From Trogon surrucura (taxonomy: Eukaryota > Chordata > Aves > Trogoniformes > Trogonidae): a stretch of DNA of 64,000 nt. The notes under the pieces were generated by a model. The model saw only the letters and a list, made by a program, of their open reading frames with translations, was not told where the DNA came from and did not search any database. Position numbers and translations under genes: made by a program. The stretch covers positions 203,505,971 through 203,569,970 of the forward strand of contig CM036617.1 of assembly GCA_020746105.1 (NCBI GenBank). Direction: 5' to 3'. Of this stretch, positions 37,589 to 49,880 are shown piece by piece. The stretch's first letter is position 1. Every line of letters starts with the position of its first letter.

Positions 37589-40500
37589 TGTGGAAGGCAA
37601 GCCCATAGAAATTTAAGTCCGATCAGCATTTCCTCAGTATAATATAAAAGATATTTTCAAATCAAGAATCAGATTCCAAAAGGAATAGAAACTGGATTAT
37701 CTTTTGCCCAGTAGTACCTCAAAGTTCATTCTGTACCCTGAACAGAGAAGATCAGCACTCGGGTCCCTTTTTGGACAGACACAGTCTCATTCTGAAACTC
37801 CTTCCCTTTTTACACTTCCCCTTTGAAGTAAAATACTTCAGATTTCAGGTCTTAGGTATAATGATACATGTGTGGAGGTGCCAGTTATTTTCTCTGAGAC
37901 AGAGTCCTGGGAGATCAGCTTTGTAAAGCTGGCATCAGCAGCGACTATTGTCTCAAGCAAATCCTGACCTTGCTTCAGGGGTCTTTCCATAGGACTACTT
38001 TAGTTTGTGTACATTTGCAAATGGCTGTGCATAGTGACCAACCCTATTCACCACTAATTTAGTCTCTTCAGCCATTGATATCTCAGTCTTTAGTACAAAA
38101 GGTACTCAGATAGGGGCTGTTGGTTTTAAGACATTTAAAAAAGTACTTTTTGGTCTTTATTTCTTTTAAATTTAATTTATCTCTTAATGTCAGAAGAAAC
38201 TACAACTACAGTATGTATGACCTAAAGCAAGTTCTTGCCAATTAATGGATTACAGTAGAGTAATTTTGTTTGTTTACTGTGCCTAAACTGGCTCCATATG
38301 GAAAAAGCTAATAGGTTATTTTTCCGTTCCATAATTTCAAATTCTTCCATATTCAGAGTGCATATATGAGTGTATATTCTATTTCTTCTCTGGTTGTCCT
38401 TCTTTTAAATAGCAAGGGCTTTTGGCTAGCTATGAAAGACTTGGAGTACTTGATAAACATTTACAAACAGATCTCTCTGGAACTTTTTAGAAATGCCTTG
38501 GAAAACAGTAGTCCTAGGTATGCTCAATAAAACATTCATCAGAATGATTGCATGACAAATGATTCAGTACTAAAAAAGGGGCTACTCAAGGCCATAAAAC
38601 ATCAAAAAGGTAGAAAGGACTGAGATGAACGTGTATGAATTACACTGATTCATGAATGGTAAGTTGCCCTTGGGCAGTGCTACCTCATGCAGCCAGCACT
38701 TATGCAGCTAATTAACTTTATGAAGGTAATTATTTTCACAAGGATGAACTGTTCTTGAACAATTCCTCCAATACCAGATATGCAAGGCTTTTCTTCAGGT
38801 CTTGACATAAAGGTTTTCATGTGTAGTTATTAATCTCTTCAATAAATAAATATTTGTGATATAAAACTTTTATACATATGCATTTTTATTTTACTTTAAC
38901 TGGGAGTGAGGTAAGAATATTGTCGTTTTATTGTGAGGTGTCTTAAAAATTAAATAATTCAAAGTATTTCACAACTTCATTAAAGAACTTGGTAATAATA
39001 ACATATCCAATGAATATAATACTAAGGGAAATAATTCTAATAATAATAATTACTATGTCACATTGTTGGTGGAACCTCAGGTTGATCTCCATCAAGAGCT
39101 TTTGCTAAGAAAATGACACTGAGTGTTTGGTGGAGAACTGAGAAAGGAAAATCAAAAAAGTTCACACCCTTGTCTGTCTTCCAAATTGAGGCAATCACAG
39201 CAGCAATAATTCAGTGCCCTAATTGACAGATTGAAGAACCATATTCCAGTTTGCTCTCTTTATTCCTTCTTTTGTCATCTTTTGTCTTCTCTTCCCTTAT
39301 TTTTTCTAACAACTTACAAATATTTATTGCACAATGGAGCAGTTTCATCAGGAAGAAGAAAAAGTATTGTGGCAGCGGGGTTATTATCTGCTGAGGACAA
39401 TCTACGGCAGTCATGTGAAGGAATGTCTTTAGGTGGAGAGGGAACTTCAGTCAGTCTTCCTGATATCCCTCTCCCACTAATGAGTGATCTAGTCACTGAG
39501 TGATTGTGCAAACGAAAATTCATGTAAGGGGAGGAATCTCTGGCATATTTATAACAGGGCTGCTGTGAGGAAATTTATCAGACAAATCCACAGAAGATGT
39601 GCATTAAAAAATATTTGCTGAGATTTTATTGTTTTCAAGTCTGGGTCACTAGTCTGTGTCATAGGTTTTAGCAAAGTTACATGGGTCAACCTGTAGAGCC
39701 CAAGATGGGTAGGCATTGCATAAGGTAAGGTGACAATGGAGTGGGAGTTTCTCATTTTGTATCTTTAAACATTGGCCACCTAATTCTGATTCAATTTTTT
39801 TTAAACAGCTAAGTCCTCTACCAGTATCAACGTACATGTCTCCATATAATACTCTGAGGCAAATGACAAGGGGTCAGGCAATGTCTTAGTCAGCTCACAG
39901 GCCAATCACACATGAGAGATTTATAGTCACAGTATCTGCCAAATGCAATGGTAGAGACATGATCCACCTGCTCAAATACATACCATAAAAGGTTCCTGTC
40001 TGCAATAAGTGGAAGAGTTCACGATAGGCCACTTCATAGAAAATGTGGAGATATGTAACTGGTAACCTGCCAGAAGCAGCCACCAGACCAGCTTTGAAGA
40101 ACTGAGTTTATCGGCATCCCACAACATTCATCTTTTTATATCTCTACTTCTATTGAGACATTTATTCATCTTCTCTGATTAGAAATTAATTTCTAGAGTC
40201 TCCTTGAAACCTCCTCACTTCTTCTTATTGATTATTAATTAATTTGCGAAATTTCAGGCAAGTGAGAACAGTTTTTCTGCATAATGTCATTAGTCTGAAC
40301 AGTAAGAACAGACTAAGTTCAGTTATATTTTTACAGACTGTCTGAACTTCTTAAACATCATTTTATTGTGATTTGTAACTTTGCCTATGAACCTACAGGA
40401 AGAAGCAATAAGTCCTGGGGCTTACTATTACATGTAATAAAACTTGAACAATTTGAATCATTTATATGTAAGTAAAGAGATGTACAAATTTGTTATAAAG

Positions 40501-43500
40501 GTATAAACCTTTTAACTCAACCAAAAAAAATGGAAGCCCATAAGGGCTAGTAGATGTAGTGGTTTTGATTTGCAATATACTGTAGAAACTTCATCATTCT
40601 TATAAAGCTAACTGTTGATAAAGATTATTCTAGTAATAAAGAAGGGCAGTACTGTTCTATGTCCTGTATTCAGAATGCTGGTCCTGGAGACAGAGCTGGA
40701 AATGCGATAAGAAACATCACTAAAGAGAAGATAGAAAGAACAAACTGCATAGATATTTCAGCAGGGCTATAATTTTTGGGTTAAGGTATTCTTCATGAGC
40801 AACGCGTACTTGTAAACCTCCCATAAAACATGAGTATACTGATACATTTCCAGCCCAGAGTAGCCAAAATGACTCCAAAGTTTCCATCAGTAGCAGAATG
40901 AAAGGAGAAAATTGGCGAGCAACTTCTATATTTATCTTCAGTGACCTACTGTTCTGTATGTAAAGAATGTAAATTGATGATCTGCTCTGGTCTTCACTCT
41001 AAATTAACAGAACTCTTTGTTAACCTGTTATGGGTCATCTTGAATAGCAGAATCACTAAAATCCCACATACGGCTTTACAGTATTTAAAGCCAAGTTATG
41101 AAAGATCCAACTGTGTAGGTGAATCTGCTGTCACACTTCTTTTTAGTAAACAGGATCTTTAATAAAGATTTTTGTAAGTACACTAAAAAACCACAAGATA
41201 ATGAATTGTCCATGCTTGACAAAGAAGTGCAAAAACAGCCAGCTAGGGAGGATATACTTTTTTAGTGAAATGATGAAGGGATGCCCCATCAGTATGTTTC
41301 TATTCAACTTTTGTTTCTCCTCACCTCCTTCAGGTACACAGTACCAGATGAAAAACAGCATGAAAAAAAATTATTGTCTCAAGTCAGACAGTCTAATTTA
41401 TATCTGAATTTACGCAATGTGAATAAACACTGTTTATCCACTTCTTATAAAACTGCCTGAGGTTCCCCCAGCTCCATTTAGAATTTGTCCATGTGACCTG
41501 TCTTACTGAACCAATCTCATTTACATATGAGCCTCAGAATGTTTGTGTGAGCCCCAAACTAGGCTGTTCTCAGTCTTGTGAATGCTAGACACCCTGTGGA
41601 AGCCATAAAATCATTATTAATTGAGAGGATGAAAAAGGGAGAATCACTGTAAAACGTTTCTTACACAGTCTATTAATAATAGATAATAGTTTCTAATTTA
41701 TTTTTAATTGAAATGTTAAAAAAACCCACTTATCTTACCCTTGCTCCTTGTCTAATATTTCTGCACATGTGGATGCTCTAGTCAACATAGTGCTCATGCT
41801 GTGTCCTCACAATGCATACACAAAGTCTAATTGAAACAAAGTAACAGTGGAACAAGGGGAATAGAGGAAAAAGGAAAAGAAGAAAGTCACTCATTAAGTA
41901 GAGGCAGTACTGAAGTCCTCCTCTTTTACTAGGTTTGCAAGATCACATATCTTCCAGCCTTTCTAACTGCAGAGTGACACTTTAGAGAGTCCTGAGCCAC
42001 ACAGATAAAATAAAGACACCTTTAGTGCTTTGATTTACTCAGGGGTATCACAAGCTGAAAATGCTGAAGGGTGATACAGCCCCATTTTCCTCTGTATTGG
42101 CACTAGAATTGTACATTTCAGAAGCTGTTTGTCCTTTGTGATAGAAGACTGCTTAATCTGACAGGATAGAGGGCAGAAATTTCTCTTCCAGAATCATATA
42201 ATCGCAATGTTAGTCATGTCAACAGGCTTCTTTTGGTAGATTTTCATCCCTGTCTCTAGTGATTTCACCTTGCTTCTTGATTATAACCCAACACAAAATA
42301 TTTAATTAACAAGAAATCTATTCTGCTAGTAGTCCTTTGTGTGTTAAAAATGCAAATGCTCAGTGGTAGTAAACAAACTACAGTGTTTTGTATGCAATAG
42401 TAACTTTATGCTAGAAATAAAATTTTGTGACTTCACATAACTTTATTTTTTCCAGCAGGGAAATATCTCTTATGTCATCTCCAGAGATGAAAAAGTGGGC
42501 TAAATAATGACATATAATACAATGTAAATGAATCTCCAATTATATTTTATTTAGAGCTGAGAAAATCTTCTGTGTTAACAACATTTTCCTGTCTGTCTTT
42601 TACTGGTAAAATTTCACACATGTTGGTTTACGAAGGATATTCTCTTGTGGGATTTCCTCAATAGAAAGCTCATCTAATATTGTCCCCAGCAGTGGTTTCC
42701 TGAAGAAATAAATGTGTTGGGAAGGTGGTAAATCAGTCCAAGTTCTCCCAATATTGCCTCCCTACATAATTCTAGAAGATTTAAAAATGGCTTAGGTTTT
42801 GCAGCCATGGATGTTGCAGGTCAGAGAGGAAATGTTCAGAGTTGCATCAGGGAATTATCCTTGCTTGCAATAAAACACAGAAACCTTCACTGAAGTGAGG
42901 TGGATTTCTGATGGCTAAATCTGAGAATGACACTGTAATACATCTCTGCGCAGCAAAGTCCTTTTTTTCTTTTTCTGTCTTAGCTCAAAACCTAAAATCT
43001 TCATGCAGGACACAGTAGATCCCAGGTACAAAGGCCTCTGCCTAATAGAAATCTCTCCAGGACTTTAGTCTCCCAAAGAGGCTTACTGTCACTACCCAGC
43101 TGCTCCTGCAACCCCCTACTCATGGGCCTAGACCCCACTATCAGCTCAGTGTGATGTTGTTAGTCCCTGCCTCAGAGTAGGTATGCTTGGCTTCAGCTCC
43201 ATCTCCCTGAACAGACCTCTGTACGTAGCTCATCTCCTGAATAGACCCTGGGACATACATTGCAGCTTGCTCTGCCCTACCTGCAGCCTTCTCTCCTGGA
43301 CAGACCTTGGACCTACACTGCAGCCTGATCTGCAGCCTGGTCAGGAGCATTTTCTTTGCTTCTGACTGAATCTCAGCCCTGCATGGTATGTTCAGACCCT
43401 GTGGGACTGTACCTATCTCAGGTCATGGCTGTCTCTGGGATTACCCCTAAGCCCTTTGTGAGCAGACTGATTTCACTGCACTCTGACATAATGAAATCTG

Positions 43501-45565
43501 CATGTTATTTATGGTTTATCCCACAAGTGCCACATGCTGCATTTCTTTGTGCCAGTTTATGCATCCACAACCCCAACTGCTGAAGCTGTACTTCTGTGCA
43601 AAACTGAACTTAGGCTTCATCAGACCAGAAAACCTACTGGTGAGGAGATATCTGAGCTCCAGCTTTTGCTCCAAAGTTCTCTTTGTTTGTTTTTTTTTAA
43701 AAGAAATGATCTTGAATAAAATGGATTAACTATCTTTTATGTATTGCCTGAATTTGGCAGATTTCTCCATTTCAAGGAGAATATTTAATAAACAAGAAAG
43801 TCATGTTCTCATTTTTTTGCTTGCCTTTTTTTTTTTCTATCACAGATAATATTGAATTCTATTCTATATAGAATCAATAAGACAAGAGACGAACATTCCC
43901 TGTTGTTCCAAATAAACTGTCTTGTTAATTATTGCATTTGCCAGGGATGTGAGAGATGTGAATTTGTATTCCCTGAGACAGAAACTGGCATTGACCTTAG
44001 GTCTCTCCTGTTCTGAGGAAATGAGTTAGCCATTGAGGTATGTTATAAAAAGGACAGAGTAGATACAGCATCATTGTTGACAGTGCTTGAGAGAAGCTCA
44101 TCCTGCTTTGCTTCTGTGAAACAATTAGTGCTAGAACTAAGAAACCCTGATTTCCTACAGATTTATTTTTTGCAGCTGATTGACTCTGCAGTTTGTGAAA
44201 AAAAAGTCTCTGATTGAAGTTTTTCCTTTGATTGGGACATGTATATTAGAGCACAGTAGCAAAGAAGAAGTACAGTTTATGCTGAAATTTCTTCCTTCAG
44301 TCATAAGAATTCCACAGTCTCTAGCTTTCTGATACCAAGTTTTTTAAGCAAGTAAGAAATGTTGGTGGACATGGTTGGCAAGGCACAGGCTAAATCTGTA
44401 TTAATAACTAAAAAAAAAGCTGAGGGCTATTTTCTGGTCCTGAGGGCAAAGGGCAGGGCAAGGCTTTTATTCACATACTTTTCACTCTTTCTTACCAGAA
44501 TGGACTGAGTTTGTCCATATTTCCTTGTTACCATAGTTCTTGGTCTGCAATATAACTTGAACTGTACCTGGGCTTTGCCTGAAAAACAGTTCCCTTGACT
44601 AAAAATTGTGCTAGGGCCTGTTGTAACAAATGGTCACTGACTAGCTTGGAGCCCTCCTTCTGTTTCAGTTGTAGCCTTTGACCAGACAACACACACAAAC
44701 ACTCTAATCTGTAGGAAATACGGTTAAAATGATTAATTAAATAAATTTTGAAACCTGGTGATATCTACATTTTAGAGAGACTAAGAGAACCACAGTGTAA
44801 CAAAGCTCCTGATTTTACTGAATAACGTAACATTGCACCTAGCAGAAGTGAGATTTAAGGCGCCATTCCATTCTCTATGTTAATAACCCTGTATGGCTAT
44901 TACACTGAAAATTATGTGGGCAAAAAGAGAATACAACTTATTCGTAGATTCAAGAACTTATTATCTTAGTTTGTATTTTAGCAGCTTAATGAAAACACAA
45001 GAAACATCATTACTAGTCCAGTTAGAGTGACACTAACACTTCTAACCCAAAGTTTCTTAAAATTTTTAATTTAGGATAATTAAAATTCTTGTACAAAAAA
45101 TTGTCTGCCCGTTTGTGCTCACATTTTTACTTCCTCTCTGAATGCTAAAGTTGATGAGGTTATTCTTCCTCAAGAAAAATGAGAAGAATGAATGGGAAGG
45201 TTGTTCAGGGATGAACCACTGGCATCCCTTATTCTTCACCAAAAGGTACTTTGCGTTGCTGGTGTGGATTTCTTCCACAAGCTCAGTCATGGATCTGCTT
45301 GAAGTTATTTTCACGTGGTCTATTTAGCCTTTCATTTTTGACTTTTTTTTGCCCACAGACTTGTTACACAGTGATTCCTCAATTCTGTTAGACCTATATC
45401 ACATATGGTTAGACCACACCATTATAGAATCAACCTTAAGCTACAGCAAAATAAGACACTGCAGAAAAAAAAGTGTGAAGTTATAGGAAAGAGCCCTTCT
45501 GAGACTCCCCTTACACTTCCTAGTTTTAAATTCACAGGCGAAACAAACCCACAACTACACATGAA
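37589..45565. other. Unassigned AT-rich stretch
   Basis: 8 kb with no recognised gene or family repeat, apart from an imperfect tandem, more GC-rich block at 43200-43345. Open frames are at most 90 codons. A short track of the minus-strand frame at 39211-39414 shows no family likeness. Confidence 0.5.
43200..43345. repeat. Imperfect ~59-bp tandem block, GC-richer
   Basis: Units beginning TCTCC(C)TGAACAGACC, TCTCCTGAATAGACC and TCTCCTGGACAGACC start at about 43202, 43233 and 43292. The last two share CTGGGACATACATTGCAGC or CTTGGACCTACACTGCAGC and then CTTGCTCTGCC or CTGATCTGC. This is a small degenerate tandem array in locally GC-richer DNA. It could be a piece of an LTR or of a local minisatellite; I cannot assign it. 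Confidence 0.6.
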
Positions 45566-45749
45566 GTGGTGAGGCATTGATACAGGCTACCCAGGGAAGT
45601 GGTGGAGTTGCCATCACTGGAGGTGTTAAAAAAATGTATAGATGCGGCACTTCAGGATACAGTTTAGTGGTCATGGTAGTGTTGGCTTGACAGTTGGACT
45701 AGATGATCTTAGAGATCTTTTCCAATCTTAATGATTCTGTGATTCTATG
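45566..45749 (+). mobile_element. CR1 LINE 3' fragment, distinct 3'-end subtype
   Basis: About 185 bases: GTGAGGCATTGATACAGGCT, ACCCAGGGAAGTGGTGGAG, CATCACTGGAGGTGTT, then GACAGTTGGACTAGATGATC, TTAGAGATCTTTTCCAATC and ATGATTCTGTGATTCTATG. The VVMVVLA-like segment after the last codons and the GATCTTAGAGATCTTTTCC 3' end differ from the other CR1 copies, marking another CR1 subfamily. It is short, AT-shifted and old. Confidence 0.88.
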
Positions 45750-48312
45750 CCAAATAACAGCGATTCCCAAGACCTAAGCTAAATCATTATGAGGTTGAGT
45801 AGCCTGCTGCTAACAACGTTTTATTGACTGAGGTAAGTGACCTTTCAGTTAGCAGACTCATATTACTTTTTTAACTCCATTTGTGGTACCTTATTCACCC
45901 CAGGCAGTGTAAAGGACCCCAAAACAGAGTTTTGGGTAACAGCAGAATTTCATTGGATATACAGTACTCGTGTTCTATTTTGTATCTATCTGTCTCTTAA
46001 GGGTTTTAAAAGTTTACAACTTTCCTCACATCTGTAAATAAGTACATAATTTATACACGGAAGAAAGTACAGCTGAGGTCACACCTGGTGCTTTTTTCCT
46101 GTTTTTCTCTTTAGTTTGGTTTTGGTTTTGTAGTGTTTTTTTTTTTTCACAAGGCACAGTACTGGATGAACAAAATACCAAGAAAACACTGGGCCAAGTT
46201 TAGCTGTCAGATTTCAATGAAATAAGTGGTCCTGAATCTGTATCAAGTTGCAGAGGTATGACCCACATTAACTTTGCTGGAACTTTTCTCTAATAAATGA
46301 CAAATAAATAACAAGAGCAGTTGTTGAATGGGAACATCTTTATTTATTCAGCTCTCCAAGATGCAAATCAAATTTGCAAATCATTAATTATAATCTATGA
46401 ACATTATAATTTATAATTATAATTTGTGGTCAATATCTGTGCTGTCTATTTTGATGTCTTTCCTAAATTCCCCTTAGCATTGCACTGAGACTACATAGTT
46501 TGGCCCGATAGTTGCAAAATATTTTAGCTGTAACAAACCATGAGACAAAAAAGTTGACACAATAATAATTTCATATGTCAACATACACCTATCACTTATT
46601 TATAAATCAACAGTTTCAGCAGTGTACCTTCAAAAAGCAACTCATTACCTGTTGCTTTGTTTGCAACTACTAAATAGGTCTCAAAAAAAATTAAAACTCA
46701 GTTGTTTTCAGTATTATTTTTCAGTATATTTAATGCTTTCTTCACAGACAGAGTAAGCAGCCATGAGTGGGGTAGAAATGAGCTGTATGTTTGGAATACG
46801 TATTCTATAAAACAATCTCTCTATTAGAGTGTGAAACATACTAAATATTCTAAAAAGCCCTACTTAAAATCCAGCATATTTTATCATTCAGATTTTTTTC
46901 AAGGTTATCCAAAGTCTAAGATTTCTCCATCATAGTGTATTAAGACTTTAACCATTTTGACTGAGATATAATACTAATAATACAATTACAGGTCTGAATC
47001 AATATAGCAACTGACCCTCCTGATATCTCCCACCCCTGATTTTGAGTTCTAAGCCCTTGCATCAAAACCACACAAAATCTCTTCGGTATTAAAGACTGAA
47101 GCTGTGCAGTTTACAAATACTTCTACAATTCTCACCACTCTTAGTACAGTAAGGTAGCATTTTTATAAGAGAACAGATGCTATAGTTGCAAAAGAGTGCA
47201 GTCAGACAGCTCAAATGAAAACAGCTGAGTAAATGCCAGAAAAAATATCCTGGCTAAAGAGTTAAAGGCATGCTAGTTAAGCTTCTATTTCAATGCAATG
47301 ATTAGAAAGAACACATTCTTCTAATTATTGTGTAGTAATAATAAACAAGTGTCTATCTAATTAAAACACATAAACTTCATTGTTCAAATAATTAAAATTC
47401 ACACCTATGCGCGTGGCTGCCATCCCTTCATACAAAGGTGAACTTGTCCTCGGTATACAGAGTCTTTTAATATGACTATTAAACAAATACGGACAAACTC
47501 GAAATAAATGTTTCCTCATTTAAGAAAAAACCCAACTTTTTAGCTGCTATATTTTTATACCATCTCAAATTTTCTTCAGACCTGAACTTCTCATGGGAAA
47601 TATAATTGATTTCATGGATTACACTGACAGAGATAAAAAAAAGTGAAATATGCAAAATAAGTTCATTTACTCAGATCTCTTAATTCTAAGAAAAAATATA
47701 AAAAGTGTGACTATAGGTAAAAGTGTTACAGCTGTTGAGTTTAATCAGTGCTCTTAGGTGAAAGTAATATACTATTGGAGAGCGAAAATTCTGTAGAACA
47801 GTAGCAACAGAAGGTGACTCAGTGGTTGCATTTGCACAGGTGGCTTTAAAATATGCTCTGTGTCAACTGTCTAAAACCTCAACGTCCTTTCATTGTAGCT
47901 GATGGCAACAGTCCCATTGAATTCAGTGGGGGTGAGAACAAAGTTCTTACTATGCCCTCAGAGTAATTAATCTGCTTTTCAGTTCTCATGTAATATATAT
48001 ATGCAGTCTATAGCTAGAAAATGTCATACAATTAGTGTTTAGAAAAACATCTGCAAAAGTCTATCTTAATTGAGCATCTGATAATTTGAAAGTCCTCGGT
48101 TTTCTTTGTTTCATAAACTATTATTGACTATATGAGTCATGTTAGTTTAGGAAATATTTTTACTATTGTTAACTTTATGAAAACATGCTTTAAGTTGGTT
48201 AATTTAATAACTCACATCTGGGATTTCTGCTACAAAGAGAAAACACACTATCAGACATCATTAGACAAGTAGAATAAATAATAAAATACAAATTGCAAAT
48301 TCAGATTGTATA
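45750..48312. other. Unassigned AT-rich stretch
   Basis: No recognised gene. A short patch of AT palindromes lies at 46385-46430 (ATAATTTATAATTATAATT). A near-palindrome CCCATTGAATTCAGTGGG is at about 47914-47931. Confidence 0.5.
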
Positions 48313-48314
48313 TA

Positions 48315-48505
48315 CAGTTGCAAGAAAAAGTGTGTGAACCTTCTGGAATTTCATGGTGTTCTGCATAAATTTGTCATAAAATGTGATCTAACTATCATCT
48401 AGGTCAAGAGTATTGACAAATATGATGTGCCTAAAAATAATAACACAAAAACAATTCTGATCCTCCATGTCTTTATTGAACACACTCATTCAGCATTCAA
48501 AATGC
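48315..48505 (+). repeat. Left terminal inverted repeat of the Tc1-like element
   Basis: Pairs with 49690-49880. Shared blocks in order are CAAGAAAAAGT, GGAATTTCATGGTGTTCTGC, AATTTGTCATAAAATGTGAT, AAGAGTATTGACAAATAT and GATCCTCCATGTCTTTATTG. The outer direct repeat, the presumed transposase binding site, lies at 48321-48340. Confidence 0.92.
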
Positions 48506-48509
48506 TACT

Positions 48510-48528
48510 GGAAAAAGTAAGTGAACCC
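48510..48528 (+). promoter_or_regulatory. Inner direct repeat (transposase-binding-type site)
   Basis: GGAAAAAGTAAGTGAACCCC at the inner edge of the left inverted repeat repeats the outer motif at 48321-48340. In IR/DR Tc1 elements the paired motifs are transposase binding sites. The role here is inferred from family layout. Confidence 0.7.
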
Positions 48529-48678
48529 CTGAGCTGACCTCAAAAAACTAATCTGACTAAGAGTCAGATTAACCTGGAGTCTTGTTAAGAAAAAGACTTT
48601 GGAGGTGTGGGTTAGAGCTAGACTGCCTGATAAAAACCACTCAAAATTTTTGAGTTTGCTCCACACAAGATGTGAACC

Positions 48679-49700
48679 ATGCTCCAGGGAAAAGATCTTT
48701 CAGAGGATCTACAATCAAGAATTGTTGATTTGCATAAAGCTGGAAAGGGTTACAAAGTGATGTCAAAGACCTTAGAAATTCACCAATCTACAGTTAGGCC
48801 AATGATCTACAAATGAAGACACTTTGGGACTGTGGCTACTCTACCAAGAAGTGTGTGCCCAGTCAAAATGACCCCAAGAGCACAATGAAGACTCATCAAT
48901 GAGGTAAAAAAGCAATCCCGAGTGACAACCAAAGAGTTGCAGGTATCATTGGAACTGGCTAACATCTGTGTTCATGAGTCTACAATACGTAGAACATTAA
49001 ACAAGCAGGGTGTCCATGGCAGGACACCTCAAAGGAAGCTGCTACTTACTACAACGAACATTGCTGCATGCCTGAAATTTGCAAAAGACCACATTTACAC
49101 TCCACAGTGGTATTGGCAATATGTTTTGTAGACTGACGAAACAAAGATTGAACTGTTTGGAAAGAACACGCAGCACTACAACTGGTGTAAAGAAGGCACT
49201 ACATATCATCAGGTAAACAACATCCCAGCCATAAAATGTGGTGGAGGAAACATCATGACTTGGGTCTACTTTGTCGCATCAGGGCCTGGCCAGCTTGCAG
49301 TCATTGAGGGAAAGACAAATTCCCAAGCGTATCAAAAATTTATTCAGGATAAAGTGAGAATATCTGTATGTCAGCTGAAACTTTGTAGACTTTGGGTGAT
49401 GCAACAGGACAATGACCCATAATACCAGAGCAAGTCCACAACAGAACAGCTTCAGAAAAACAAGTTTCAAATCTGCTTTTTGGAGCGGCCAAATCAGAGC
49501 CCAGACCTCAACCCAACAAAGATGCCATGGAATGACTTGAAGAGAGCCACACATGCTGGGAAGAATGGGCTAAAATCCCTCCTGAACGTTATGCAGGTCT
49601 GATCCATAGCTGCAGGAAGTGCCTGGTTGAGGTTATTGCTGCCAAGGGGAATGAACCCCTTATTGATTCCAGCGGTTCACTTTTTCCACTAACGTTTTGA
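48679..49700 (+). pseudogene. Tc1-type DDE transposase, inactivated
   Basis: Cut-and-paste transposase of about 340 codons, the normal Tc1 length. The start ATG is at 48679. The N-terminal helix-turn-helix region reads EDLQSRIVDLHKAGKGYKVM and later VTTKELQVSLELANICVHES, TIRRTLNKQGVHGRTPQRK. The catalytic region shows TDETKIELFGKN (first Asp at 49135), GGGNIMTWVYFVASGPGQL, QQDNDP (second Asp at 49414), and NQSPDLNPTKMPWNDLKRA, where the final catalytic Glu of the DD34E triad is replaced by Lys (AAG). Four premature stops lie in frame at 48814 (TGA), 48886 (TGA), 49129 (TAG) and 49420 (TAA). One base appears lost near 49560, after which the C-terminus continues in another frame as IPPERYAGLIHSCRKCLVEV then IAAKGNEPLIDSSGSL, ending TGA at 49698-49700. 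It cannot be functional. Confidence 0.93.
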
Positions 49701-49880
49701 ATAGTGAATGAGAGTATTCAATAAAGACATGGAGGATCAACTGTTCTTGTGTTTTTACTTTAAGCACATTATATTTGTCAATACTCTTGGCTTATAGGAT
49801 GGTTAGATCACATTTTATGACAAATTAATGCAGAACACCATGAAATTCCAAAAAGGTTCACATACTTTTTCTTGAAACTG
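49690..49880 (-). repeat. Right terminal inverted repeat of the Tc1-like element
   Basis: Reverse complement of 48315-48505 with substitutions and short indels (for example in the CATCxxATAxG region). The outer motif is at 49855-49875 and the inner one at 49673-49689. The right end CTTGAAACTG is followed by TA at 49881. Confidence 0.92.

Larger units (their letters stand above)
48315..49880 (+). mobile_element. Full-length Tc1-like DNA transposon, IR/DR type
   Basis: A 1566-base element begins CAGTTGCAAG at 48315 and ends CTTGAAACTG at 49880, flanked on both sides by TA (48313-48314 and 49881-49882), the target duplication of the Tc1/mariner superfamily. Terminal inverted repeats are long, about 190-200 bases (48315-48505 and 49690-49880), and still align nearly end to end, with scattered substitutions and small indels. 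Each repeat holds two copies of a GAAAAAGTxxGTGAACC motif: outer at 48321-48340 and 49855-49875, inner at 48510-48528 and 49673-49689. That is the IR/DR layout of fish and frog Tc1 elements. Between the repeats is one transposase gene. The divergence of the two repeats and the state of the gene show a long-dead copy. A partial copy lies at 1-200. Confidence 0.95.

Noticed and set aside
47914-47931. Near-palindrome CCCATTGAATTCAGTGGG as a regulatory site
   Set aside because: One mismatch between arms, no nearby gene, and similar words are common in old repeats.
49279-49554. 91-codon minus-strand frame
   Set aside because: Antisense to the Tc1 transposase pseudogene.
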